From the IMG/VR virus record IMGVR_UViG_3300007515_000012, positions 1 to 47,373 of that record: a DNA stretch of 47,373 nucleotides; one strand, given 5' to 3'. This document shows positions 6,457 to 13,897 of this stretch, piece after piece. How positions within the stretch are numbered: the stretch's first letter is position 1; every line of letters begins with the position of its first letter. The notes under the pieces are model-generated. The model made no database searches, had not been told where the DNA came from, and worked only from the letters and a program-made list of their open reading frames with translations. Source of the DNA: a virus. A program made the position numbers and the translations under genes.

Positions 6457-6789
6457 ATGAGATTCAATTTGAAAGTACCTAAAGAACTAAATCTAGATAG
6501 TTGGTGGAACGATGCGTTCTGCAAAGGAATGAAAGCTGAACAAGTTAAACGTGACCATTGTTGGAATTGTCCTGTTCAATGGGAGTGTTTATGGGATGCT
6601 ATCAAGTTGGATGACAGGATAGGAGATCACGCAATGTTTGTGCGTGGTGGTGTATTAGCTAATAAACGTGAGGAATTATGGTATTGGACAGAAAGAGATG
6701 TTTACGAAACGTATCTTACATGCAAAGTAGAAGCGGAAAGAACTCGCTTTGCGCAACAACGTAAACAAAAAACTGGCAGAGATAAATAA
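6457..6789 (+). CDS. WhiB-like Fe-S transcriptional regulator (110 aa)
   Basis: The four Wbl cysteines are present at residues 22, 35, 38 and 44 in the order C-x12-C-x2-C-x5-C (FCKG, CWNC, CPVQWEC). They are followed by VRGGVLANKREEL at about 62-74, which aligns with the G(I/V)WGG-turn and basic segment of the family. Wbl proteins bind a [4Fe-4S] cluster, contact the principal sigma factor and are confined to Actinobacteria and their phages, so this gene is the strongest host clue. Deviations are the short C-x12 spacing and VRGG instead of WGG. AGGA precedes the start. The structured leader upstream may regulate it. Phage WhiB proteins are known to redirect host transcription; that role is inferred here. 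Confidence 0.85.
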   Translation: MRFNLKVPKELNLDSWWNDAFCKGMKAEQVKRDHCWNCPVQWECLWDAIKLDDRIGDHAMFVRGGVLANKREELWYWTERDVYETYLTCKVEAERTRFAQQRKQKTGRDK

Positions 6790-7030
6790 GGTATTAAATG
6801 GATTCAATAAGTCTCTTAAAGATAAACCATTAGATACCAAGAAGGATCATGCTAGAGCGTTGGCGCTAATCCGCTCAATAAGAAGTGTGTTACAAGGGGC
6901 GGTTAGTCAAGAACCCCCTAAGAAGTTCTATGAAGGAGAGCCTGTGGTTATGACAGATGAAATGATAGAACGCAACCTCAAAAATATTGAGGAAGCAAAA
7001 GAAATACTCAAGCAAAGGAGAAATAGATAA
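6749..7030 (+). CDS. Small charged helical protein (93 aa)
   Basis: The frame runs from TTG 6749, 41 nt inside the whiB-like gene, to TAA overlapping the next ATG by one base. No better in-frame start codon is visible before the core, so the N-terminus is uncertain. The product is Lys/Glu-rich and likely all-helical, with a C-terminal helix ERNLKNIEEAKEILKQRR. No recognised domain. Its position suggests co-expression with the WhiB-like regulator. Confidence 0.55.
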   Translation: MRNNVNKKLAEINKVLNGFNKSLKDKPLDTKKDHARALALIRSIRSVLQGAVSQEPPKKFYEGEPVVMTDEMIERNLKNIEEAKEILKQRRNR

Positions 7031-8142
7031 TGATAATGAATGAGGGGTTTAAGGATAGAGTCCTTAAGCATGGCGAAAAGAAATCTGCAAGTGAGCATTT
7101 AGTAGATGCTGATGGTGTGTTCCAAGTTAAGTACAGACCAGCTAGTTTTCTACCAAGTTATGTTGATAATCCTAGCTTTGGAATAAATGGTGTTCCTAAT
7201 ATGAATTATGTAGAAACACCAACAGTTAGGAATAAGCAAGGTGATTATGTATCTGCATATAAGTTTGCTGTTAGAGAAGACTTAGGTTCTGGTGGTGAGA
7301 ACCCTATTGTATTGGGATTACATGGTCATGGTTACGCTGAAGAAAATGGTTATCAGTTCTTAGCTAACATGGCTGATGAGATGTTCCCGGACAGTACAAC
7401 AAGTTGCACCATCTTTGATAAAGGTCAGCGTTGTATGATTGTTCAAGAGATAGGTGATCCTGTTGACTTGGGTGGTGGAGATGTCATTCGTCCTAACATA
7501 GCGTGGACTGCATCGTTTAATGGTACTTGGTCTACAGGTGTGTTTGATTTCTCAAGTCGTGTGTTTTGTTCCAATATGTTGAACATGGGTAAAGCCTTGT
7601 TTAAAGTAAGGCGAACTGAGAATCATAGAACCATGTTGGAAGAGAGATGTGAGATTGTTCAAGCAACAATGGAAAGATTCGAGAAGCTCACAACTATGGC
7701 TCGTGTATTAAAAGATTCTGAATATACTGATTCACAATTCTATGGATTGATGGAACAGATTTTACCTGAGCCTGAAACTATAACTGTTGAGGATCAAGTA
7801 ACTGGAATACATAGGGAAGTCCCTCCTCATCATCAGGCTCAAAGGCACCATGAAGAAAGATCAATGGCCATCTTAAGTGCATGGGGTAAAGAGAAAGAAG
7901 CATGGGGACATGACGTTACCTTTGAACAAGAAGATGATACTGGTACTCATCGTTGGCCAGTAAAAGTAAAGCATGGTAATAGATGGCTTGCTTACAATGC
8001 TGTGCAGGGTGCTGAACAACATTATATAAATGCAGGGTATAAGCCTAGAAGACTTAAGAATCAACATAAGGCTTTGACTAAAGCTGTTGAGGGTAAGACT
8101 CGTCTTGCTGATAGAGCATTGGCTATTTTAAGTAAAGGATAA
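7030..8142 (+). CDS. DUF932 family phage/plasmid protein (370 aa)
   Basis: The sequence follows the DUF932 (phage/plasmid-like TIGR03299) pattern. A beta-rich centre contains NPIVLGLHGHGYAEENGYQF and a KGQRCMIVQEIGDPV strand. After it come an SFNGTWSTGVFDFSSRVFCSN segment and NMLNMGKALFKVRRTENHR, matching the family run in which a 'DG(S/T)' turn is followed by a 'V.C.N(T/M)L' helix and an H-rich stretch. The C-terminal 130 residues contain a His/Glu-rich linker and a basic tail (HKALTKAVEGKTRLADRAL). The family is common on phages and plasmids; its molecular role is not settled. The start has AGGAG 10 nt upstream. Placement beside nuclease and recombination-type genes suggests DNA metabolism. 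Confidence 0.75.
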   Translation: MIMNEGFKDRVLKHGEKKSASEHLVDADGVFQVKYRPASFLPSYVDNPSFGINGVPNMNYVETPTVRNKQGDYVSAYKFAVREDLGSGGENPIVLGLHGHGYAEENGYQFLANMADEMFPDSTTSCTIFDKGQRCMIVQEIGDPVDLGGGDVIRPNIAWTASFNGTWSTGVFDFSSRVFCSNMLNMGKALFKVRRTENHRTMLEERCEIVQATMERFEKLTTMARVLKDSEYTDSQFYGLMEQILPEPETITVEDQVTGIHREVPPHHQAQRHHEERSMAILSAWGKEKEAWGHDVTFEQEDDTGTHRWPVKVKHGNRWLAYNAVQGAEQHYINAGYKPRRLKNQHKALTKAVEGKTRLADRALAILSKG

Positions 8143-8144
8143 TA

Positions 8145-8420
8145 GTGGCTAAACAATTAACTAATGAAGAAGCAGAAGAGATGATGCTATCTAATTCTCA
8201 TCACAGAAAATATCCATGGGACAAGTGGATGGATGGGAATTGGTGGCATGTCCAAGAGGACATAGATTTTGCTATTAAAAAGAAATCATTTAGGAATATG
8301 GTTTATCGAAAGCAAGATGAGTTTGGTAAGATAGATACTATAGAAATGCCAGATGGCTTTCTAATTAAAAGACTAGATAAAGAACCCAATTACTGGGCGA
8401 AGTACCATCTAGAAGATTGA
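8145..8420 (+). CDS. Small Trp-rich hypothetical protein (91 aa)
   Basis: GTG 8145 lies just after the DUF932 stop, with AAAGGA upstream. The product has an N-terminal helix (LTNEEAEEMMLSN) followed by HHRKYPWDKWMDGNWWHVQE, a compact aromatic module, then basic and beta-like segments ending YWAKYHLED. Small proteins with a YPWDxWxDG-like block occur in actinophages, but no function is known to me. It sits between DUF932 and the Cas4-like nuclease. Confidence 0.6.
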   Translation: MAKQLTNEEAEEMMLSNSHHRKYPWDKWMDGNWWHVQEDIDFAIKKKSFRNMVYRKQDEFGKIDTIEMPDGFLIKRLDKEPNYWAKYHLED

Positions 8421-8429
8421 GGGGAAATA

Positions 8430-9281
8430 ATGTTAGCGAATCCTGATACAAGACTATTCGTTCATAGAATAGCTGAACACTGGGCAGAATCTAATGAAGC
8501 ACCATCGCAACCTGAAGGCACACGTTGGCGTGGATCTTGGGCGGCGAGGTGCGCTCGTTGGGTTGCTTATAACTGTGCAGGTGAGGAGCCAAGTAACCCA
8601 CCTACTGTCTCTAGTATATGGAGAATGGGGTTGGGTTCTGTTGTCCATGAGTTGTTAGAGCCTGCTGTTCAAGCATGGTTAGATAAAGATGACAGTGTGC
8701 AGATACAAGAAGAGATGACAGTTGAGTTGGGTGAACATGGGCATGGTCATATTGATCTTGTCTTAGAAACAAATGATGGAAAGAAAATAGTATTAGAACT
8801 TAAAACTATTAATGGGTTCGGATACAAGATGGCTATTGAGCAGGGACAAGGACCAAGACACAACGCTTTAGTACAGGGTTCTATGTATGCTCATGCCATT
8901 GATGCTGACCTGTTGGTGCTTGGTTATCTTTCTTTAGAAAACATTTCAGCTGGTCGTGCTTCAAAGTTTGGTATTGATGACATCGGTACGTTTGCTAGTG
9001 AATGGCATTACACAAAAGATGAGTTCACTCCTATTGCTGAAGCTGAGATAGAAAGACTAGAGGGTATTAGCTCTGCTATATATGATGAAGGGCTTACTCC
9101 TTTGGATATACCTCGAAGGTTCTCTCACTTTGATCCTGATATTCCTTTCCCAGCTGAGATTACAGCACCGAGTAATGGTACTTGGAGAGATGGGACAGAG
9201 TTTGGGAAGGTTTGGCAATGTAATTACTGTGATTTCCAAGACCGTTGTGTGTCAGATAATATTAAAGAAGGAAATGAATGA
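8430..9281 (+). CDS. Cas4/RecB-like PD-(D/E)XK nuclease with Fe-S cysteines (283 aa)
   Basis: The core of a PD-(D/E)XK exonuclease is visible: H73 (SVVHELLEP), D109 (GHIDLVLE), E123-x-K125 (VLELKTI) and Q149 (ALVQGSMYA), the RecB-family motifs I-IV. Four cysteines are set as in Cas4 and AddB, one early (C41 in AARCAR) and three late (C264, C267, C273 in QCNYCDFQDRC), where they bind a [4Fe-4S] cluster in those families. The enzyme likely processes DNA ends during phage recombination or replication. GAGGGG precedes the start. It overlaps the next gene by 4 nt (ATGA). No cas genes or CRISPR array are present, so I read it as a phage recombination nuclease. Confidence 0.88.
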   Translation: MLANPDTRLFVHRIAEHWAESNEAPSQPEGTRWRGSWAARCARWVAYNCAGEEPSNPPTVSSIWRMGLGSVVHELLEPAVQAWLDKDDSVQIQEEMTVELGEHGHGHIDLVLETNDGKKIVLELKTINGFGYKMAIEQGQGPRHNALVQGSMYAHAIDADLLVLGYLSLENISAGRASKFGIDDIGTFASEWHYTKDEFTPIAEAEIERLEGISSAIYDEGLTPLDIPRRFSHFDPDIPFPAEITAPSNGTWRDGTEFGKVWQCNYCDFQDRCVSDNIKEGNE

Positions 9282-10135
9282 AAGAAATTAAACCATTAAC
9301 TCAATTAGGAAGGACTCCTGAGCAAGGGCGTATACGGTTGGGTGTTAAGGATAAGGGAAAAGGTTTTCCTAGATCGTTAGAAACGTTTCGGTTTACTTCT
9401 CCTGATAAGGGAGCTATTGAAGAAATTGCTGAGATATATGGAGGTTCGGTAAATAGTTGGAAGCCACCTAGAAGTAAACAAGATCAATGGGAAGTAATCA
9501 CACAAGCATCTGAGATAAGGGTATTCTTGCCTCCACATAGCATTGATGTCTGGTATGAAGCGTGGTCAGCAGGCGGTTGTCAGCGTCGATGCGATGGTGA
9601 AAATGTGGAGATTCCAATGGCGACTCCTGATGGCATGGATCTAGATACTGTTCCCTGTCTGTGTTCAAATGAAGATTCAATGTTGTGTTCTCCTGTTACT
9701 CGGCTTCGAGTTGTGTTACCCGAAATTAAATTTGGTGGTGTATGGAGACTAGAATCTAATGGATGGAACGCGGCAAATGAAATACCCGGAATGGCTGGAA
9801 TGTTAGGTCAGTTACAGGCTATAGGGTTGGCTGAATGTACTCTTAGTTTAGAGAAAAGAAGCAAGGTAAGTGCAGGTCAGACAAGACATTTTGTTGTGCC
9901 AAGATTAGCCATGAATAGTTCTCCTGATAAGATTTTGGAAGGTCAGGGAATGGCATCGGCGTTGGAAGACCCCTCACCTCCAGCGCCGGTGCTGGAATTA
10001 GTTGAACCTGATTCTGTAGTGGCTACTATTTTAGATGCTGAAGTTGTTGAAGAAGGATGGGATGTACCACCAGCAGGTGTGTCTGTTAAAAGAAACCCTA
10101 ATCCTCCACCAAAGTATGTACCTGCTGATGGCTGA
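9278..10135 (+). CDS. Gp3-like recombination directionality factor-type protein (285 aa)
   Basis: The protein matches the actinophage family named for phiC31/phiBT1 Gp3. It has an opening RIRLGVKDKGKGFPRSLETF with RFTSPDKGAIEEIAEIYGGS, then QWEVITQASEIRVFLPP, a WYEAWSAGGCQRRCDGE block, a Cys-rich CLC...C loop, and a long VWRLESNGWNAANEIPGM region leading to RHFVVPRLAMN. In phiC31 and phiBT1 Gp3 directs the serine integrase towards excision. No integrase is present here, and relatives in lytic phages are thought to have replication or DNA-binding roles. The Cys set (CQRRC, CLC, C) probably binds Zn. The C-terminal 60 residues are proline-rich and likely flexible. The family call is firm; function here is inferred. 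Confidence 0.82.
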   Translation: MKEIKPLTQLGRTPEQGRIRLGVKDKGKGFPRSLETFRFTSPDKGAIEEIAEIYGGSVNSWKPPRSKQDQWEVITQASEIRVFLPPHSIDVWYEAWSAGGCQRRCDGENVEIPMATPDGMDLDTVPCLCSNEDSMLCSPVTRLRVVLPEIKFGGVWRLESNGWNAANEIPGMAGMLGQLQAIGLAECTLSLEKRSKVSAGQTRHFVVPRLAMNSSPDKILEGQGMASALEDPSPPAPVLELVEPDSVVATILDAEVVEEGWDVPPAGVSVKRNPNPPPKYVPADG

Positions 10136-10487
10136 TATATACGGTAAAGGTGCGAAGGGTAGAGCTACACGATTACACGCACTAATCACAAGAGACTTCG
10201 GAAAATGTATGAAATGCAACAGCACACATGCTTTACAATGCGCTCACATAATCTCACGCAAATACTCACAAACTAGAACAGATTTAAATAATGCTTTTTG
10301 TTTATGTGCATCATGTCACATGTACTTTACTGACAACCCAGTTGAGTTTGGACAGTTCACAATAGATCAAATAGGCGAAGACAATTACTATGCTCTCTTA
10401 CGTAAAAGAGAAGTCATAGATAAGATGGATTGGGAAGAAGAGGCTAAACGATTGAAAGATATAGCAAAGGAGATGGGTCTTGTTTGA
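10128..10487 (+). CDS. HNH-type endonuclease or NinG-like protein (119 aa)
   Basis: I used ATG 10128 (MADIYGKGAKGR), which overlaps the previous gene by 8 nt, rather than an upstream start deep inside it. Zinc pair C27/C30 (KCMKC) is followed by ALQCAHIISRKYSQTRTDLNN, with H40 in the HNH first-His position and Asn54/55. Then come CLCASCH with a second Cys pair (C60, C63) and H64. This is the beta-beta-alpha HNH layout seen in small phage nucleases and NinG-like proteins, which cut or process DNA junctions. Position after the RDF-like and Cas4-like genes supports a recombination role. It is short but complete. Confidence 0.75.
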   Translation: MADIYGKGAKGRATRLHALITRDFGKCMKCNSTHALQCAHIISRKYSQTRTDLNNAFCLCASCHMYFTDNPVEFGQFTIDQIGEDNYYALLRKREVIDKMDWEEEAKRLKDIAKEMGLV

Positions 10488-10731
10488 AGAAGAAGAATCA
10501 GATGCACCTCCATTTGAAATACAGTTGGAGATGGACCCTGAAAATAGAATGTGGCGTATCATGGCCACTGGTTCAGCGTCAACACTATTATTCTTTTTAC
10601 TAGACGCTAGTGATACTGGTATCGTACAGAAATTATGGGAAGAAGCGAAGTTCGATAGATTAGTTAAGTATGATCTCGGAGAAATAGACGACAGGAATTA
10701 TGACGCAGGAACATCAAACTGGCAGAGCTAA
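10480..10731 (+). CDS. Small acidic hypothetical protein (83 aa)
   Basis: TTG 10480 follows AGGAGA with about 7-nt spacing and overlaps the HNH gene by 8 nt. The product begins MFEEEESDAPPFEIQLEMDP. It has a moderately hydrophobic stretch (ASTLLFFLLDAS) too short and polar-flanked to be a clear membrane helix, and ends acidic. No domain recognised. Confidence 0.55.
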   Translation: MFEEEESDAPPFEIQLEMDPENRMWRIMATGSASTLLFFLLDASDTGIVQKLWEEAKFDRLVKYDLGEIDDRNYDAGTSNWQS

Positions 10732-10846
10732 AGACTATACCAAGTGTTGGAATTGTGACGGATACATAGGAAAGAATATAACTACACGAGATGACTTTGA
10801 AAATGAATGTCCTCTATGTTTTGCTACACCTCTAATCGACGAGTAA
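10700..10846 (+). CDS. Zinc-knuckle microprotein (48 aa), last early gene
   Basis: ATG 10700 follows AGGA (in GACAGGAATT) and lies inside the end of the previous gene. The 48-residue product has CWNC near residue 16 and CPLC near residue 37, separated by a short charged linker, so it is a two-knuckle zinc ribbon. Its stop lies 15 nt inside the convergent metallophosphoesterase gene on the opposite strand. It is the final gene of the plus-strand block. Confidence 0.6.
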   Translation: MTQEHQTGRAKDYTKCWNCDGYIGKNITTRDDFENECPLCFATPLIDE

Positions 10847-11884
10847 AGCAGTCTGCCAAAGCACACCCTTATCAGGGACATTAATCCATAGTGCCTGTTG
10901 TGGCACCTCGAAAGCAAAATTCTCAGTAGCCGCATACTCATCGTAACCTTTAAGACTCCCATTCAATAGGAACCCTGATGATGGTGCCATAATTAACTGA
11001 TGAAAATGTCCGAGTACCATATAATCGAAGTCTACATTGTTGCGTTTCCTAGCTACCAAACGCATAAGTGGAGGCCATATACCACCGATACCACCACCAC
11101 CTCTAGCCTGATCTCCGTGTGTAAGTAAATATGTAGTGTCCTGTACATCAACAAGTAAGTCTGCACCTGTAGCTACATCGAAAGTAACTTTGGGATTCTC
11201 TGCAAATCTTTGTTCTAATGTCTTAGCAAGGAACCAATCAAAATTATCTTTTACTCTTAACTTAGCTCTAGGTTTTCTAGTGCGTCTGCCATGATTACCT
11301 ACTACACATGGAACGTGAACGTAATCGAAATGCTCGGCTAGTAAGTTGATACCAGCTGTGATTTGTTCAGTCCAAAAAATAACAGAAGCTAACATAGTAT
11401 CTTCGTTTGTTTCAGTCAGCTCATCATGTATGTCACCTGAAAAAATATCACCACCTAAGAAAAGTACACAGCCTTCATAGTTGATGCCTGTAATATAATC
11501 TTTAGTTAATAACACAACTTTCTGAAAGTAATTCTCTAATCTTTTGACAGCTATCTTTCTGTTGTATTCATTGCGATACTGTATCTCTTCCGGTTGGACT
11601 ACTTCATCGAAGTGGGTATCGGAAAGGATGGTGCATACTACACCGCTGGATTTCTTTTTGTTTTTGGAAAGCCATTTGGGAGGAGAGAAATCGTGTCTGT
11701 CTAGTTTTTCGTAGATGGAACCTCTTAGTTCTGCTTCGTCTAGTGCAGTTTCAAGTTCTTTTACTTGCGCTCTAGCGATGTCTCTTTCACTTTTGAGTCC
11801 ACTTAATTTTCTAGACAGTTGCGTTATCTGTTGGATGTCTGCGCCTTCTAAGGCGTATTCCTCTAGGGATTTATCGTCGCTCAC
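10832..11884 (-). CDS. Calcineurin-like metallophosphoesterase (350 aa)
   Basis: The metallophosphoesterase motifs appear in order: DTH at 89-91 (LSDTHFD), GGD at 144-146 (FLGGDIFSGD), GNH at 196-198 (VVGNHGRR), then THGD and GHFH near residues 255-300. These residues bind two metal ions and hydrolyse phosphodiester bonds; relatives include Mre11/SbcD nucleases and many small phage phosphoesterases. Residues 15-60 form a charged coiled-coil-like helix ahead of the catalytic domain. It is the last gene of the leftward operon and overlaps the previous gene by 14 nt. Its C-terminal end overlaps the convergent early block. A DNA-processing role is likely but the substrate is not evident. Confidence 0.88.
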   Translation of the reverse strand: MSDDKSLEEYALEGADIQQITQLSRKLSGLKSERDIARAQVKELETALDEAELRGSIYEKLDRHDFSPPKWLSKNKKKSSGVVCTILSDTHFDEVVQPEEIQYRNEYNRKIAVKRLENYFQKVVLLTKDYITGINYEGCVLFLGGDIFSGDIHDELTETNEDTMLASVIFWTEQITAGINLLAEHFDYVHVPCVVGNHGRRTRKPRAKLRVKDNFDWFLAKTLEQRFAENPKVTFDVATGADLLVDVQDTTYLLTHGDQARGGGGIGGIWPPLMRLVARKRNNVDFDYMVLGHFHQLIMAPSSGFLLNGSLKGYDEYAATENFAFEVPQQALWINVPDKGVLWQTALLVD

Positions 11885-12095
11885 GAGTTAATATCGCACC
11901 GACTTTACCTTGAGTAGCGTCAGTGTATCCTATTGAGTGTAGCCAATGAGTTACAGTTACCTTGCCGATGCCACCTGCTTTTGACAGGGCATCCCACGCT
12001 TGGTTGAATACATCATCGGGCAGGGTATCTACCCATGCCCCTACTTTAACCTCACGCGAAGAAGCAAATTCTTCTAGTGATTGTTTAGAGTCCAA
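11871..12095 (-). CDS. Small HTH-like DNA-binding candidate (74 aa)
   Basis: I prefer the TTG start at 12095, overlapping the endolysin stop, with GGAG 7 nt upstream. A longer frame to 12149 would lie inside the endolysin gene. The product contains VKVGAWVDTLPDDVFNQAWD followed by GIGKVTVTHWLHSIGYTDAT, resembling an actinophage small protein with a helix-turn-helix-like C-terminal half. It is basic at its end (ILTRERR). DNA binding is an inference. It could be regulatory, or a packaging accessory such as a separate small terminase, although it lies far from TerL. Confidence 0.55.
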   Translation of the reverse strand: MDSKQSLEEFASSREVKVGAWVDTLPDDVFNQAWDALSKAGGIGKVTVTHWLHSIGYTDATQGKVGAILTRERR

Positions 12096-12846
12096 TAGGT
12101 ATCTCCGGGTTCCACATAGCTGTCCATGTTTTGTGATCCATAGCCCCACTCTCTTTTAATAATAGAGATCGTTGTAACATTAAGACTGCTCGTAGAGTCT
12201 TACGTCCGTATACTCCGTCTGCTATTCCGCAATTAAAGTCTAACGAGTTGAGTTTTGATTGCACAACCTTAACGATGTCTCCTTTAGATCCACGCCTGAT
12301 AGGTGACACAGCTATCTGTCTGCCCATGTCGTCTATGATTGCTTGGATGCCAGCCCAGTTGACCTCTGGTTCTGGTGGCTTCTCGCTTAATTCTTCTAGT
12401 TTAGTTTTAAATGCAGAAGTAGAACTCTTTTCAGGGAACCAGTTATAGGCATTACGTGGCTGGAAATGCCACCATTCACCCTTAACAGTTGGTCTTATAC
12501 CGTATCTATCAGCTATATGTGTGACCTCATCAGTAGTTATACCTCGTTTAACTATACGAAAGTCGACTGCATACGAGAATCCGTCCGGTTGTTCTTGGTG
12601 AAAACTCCCACGAAAGAAACCATCGGGTCTAAGCCAATCAGGGTTCGCCGCAAGGTTACCTTTACCTCTCTTGTAACGGTCGTAGAGGGCCTTCTGAGCG
12701 GCGTATGACCTTGCACCTGAGCAAATTGCCACCTTGTTACCTATGCGTCCGTCAGAGAAGAAATCCTCTAATCGGTCTATGAATCTAGGGTGCAATATGC
12801 TTAGATCAATCGAATCCGATGTCTTGGGTAACAATGGGTTGCTCAT
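12085..12846 (-). CDS. Endolysin: M15-type peptidase plus peptidoglycan-binding domain (253 aa)
   Basis: Residues about 35-130 are a VanY/M15 metallopeptidase: SGARSYAAQKALYDRY, then Zn ligands H83 and D95 (within YAVDF) and H127 (EWWHF). Such enzymes cleave peptidoglycan peptide bridges (DD-carboxypeptidase or L-Ala-D-Glu endopeptidase). After a Glu/Pro linker, residues about 182-245 form a PG_binding_1 repeat (RRGSKGDIVKVVQSKLNSL to DHKTWTAM). There is no signal peptide, so export would use the holin encoded at 19888-20076. The start overlaps the upstream tail gene by 41 nt but has a GAGG site 7 nt before ATG. It lies about 7 kb from the holin but in the same leftward late operon. Confidence 0.92.
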   Translation of the reverse strand: MSNPLLPKTSDSIDLSILHPRFIDRLEDFFSDGRIGNKVAICSGARSYAAQKALYDRYKRGKGNLAANPDWLRPDGFFRGSFHQEQPDGFSYAVDFRIVKRGITTDEVTHIADRYGIRPTVKGEWWHFQPRNAYNWFPEKSSTSAFKTKLEELSEKPPEPEVNWAGIQAIIDDMGRQIAVSPIRRGSKGDIVKVVQSKLNSLDFNCGIADGVYGRKTLRAVLMLQRSLLLKESGAMDHKTWTAMWNPEIPIGL

Positions 12847-13897
12847 GTATATCCTCTGGAGTAGCCGTCGGAGTATATTCTAATACCATTCTACCATCAT
12901 TGTCAGTAGTATCTGTGTCAATCATGTGCTGATCTTTACGTTCACCTATCACCATCCATTGACAAACTGTTCCTTCATCCCCAGTAATAGTCAACTCACA
13001 CTCATTCAATGACCATTCAACCAGCTTCCCTGATGCTGAAACCATAGACCAAGGGTTAGTATTCAATGCTTTCCATGTACCTTCAGCCATACCAAACTGT
13101 TCATCCATGCAAATAGTTACTGGTTCAGCACCTAATGTCACAGTGCCTCGGTATATTAGATCAGCATACGGTCCCTCTATGAATGAATGGCGTAACCTTT
13201 TGTCTTCTAATACTGGGTGTTCTATATCAAATGAGCCTGATCCCTTACTCAGATTCCCAGTAATATTGAAATTGCCATTAGAATAAATAGAAGCAACAGC
13301 ACCTCTAGCTGTTGAGGTGTGTGGGTTTGAATCGTTAGGCCACGAAGCTCCAGTTACACCGTACCAATGCCAAGCATCACCGTAACAAGTAACCCATTCA
13401 TCATTGTTGCCAGCATCATTAGCCCTATTTAAATACCATCCTACCCTAACCCCATTATCGTTATGAGTTCTGGTATCGTCACCGTCCCAAATAAAACCTG
13501 CAGTATACATTCGCCCCGGATCGTTATTATCATATGTTGCCGCATCAAAATAGGGTCTTACAGAGTAATAGCTTGACGAAGTGTTGTTCATATGAGGTGG
13601 AGCTATACGCGTAAGGCCATACCAAGAACTGCTAGAACTGGAATACCAAGCGCGTGAATTCAGATAAGCACTATATTTTTGACCTTGGTATCCTGTGGTG
13701 AATGTGGCGTACCCATAAGCTGGGAGAGTAGTACCAGAGGCATCATCTTTCTGATGTTCTATTACTCCTACTCTTACACCACCGCCACCAGCAGGACCAT
13801 ATGATTGCCAAGTGTGATCGCCTTTAGGACCAAAGTCTTGTCTCTCTCTTACAGGCAGGTCAACCGTAGTATATGGAGGGAAGTAGCGTGGTTTCAC
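12806..13897 (-). CDS. Tail fibre/spike-type virion protein (363 aa)
   Basis: A Ser/Tyr/Gly/Asn-rich beta-type chain leads to the block SNGNFNITGNLSKGSGSFDI, followed by EHPVLEDKRLRHSFIEGPYA and a YRGTVTL strand. The KG(G/S)GSFxIxHP...HSFxEGP signature is shared by many phage fibres and related bacterial proteins near their C-termini, where it caps or chaperones the beta-rich fibre. The N-terminus (MKPRYFPPYTTVDLPVRER) is Pro-rich and may anchor to the tail. There is no signal peptide. It overlaps neighbours by 4 and 41 nt in the late operon. Host-receptor contact is likely. Confidence 0.75.
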   Translation of the reverse strand: MKPRYFPPYTTVDLPVRERQDFGPKGDHTWQSYGPAGGGGVRVGVIEHQKDDASGTTLPAYGYATFTTGYQGQKYSAYLNSRAWYSSSSSSWYGLTRIAPPHMNNTSSSYYSVRPYFDAATYDNNDPGRMYTAGFIWDGDDTRTHNDNGVRVGWYLNRANDAGNNDEWVTCYGDAWHWYGVTGASWPNDSNPHTSTARGAVASIYSNGNFNITGNLSKGSGSFDIEHPVLEDKRLRHSFIEGPYADLIYRGTVTLGAEPVTICMDEQFGMAEGTWKALNTNPWSMVSASGKLVEWSLNECELTITGDEGTVCQWMVIGERKDQHMIDTDTTDNDGRMVLEYTPTATPEDIHEQPIVTQDIGFD

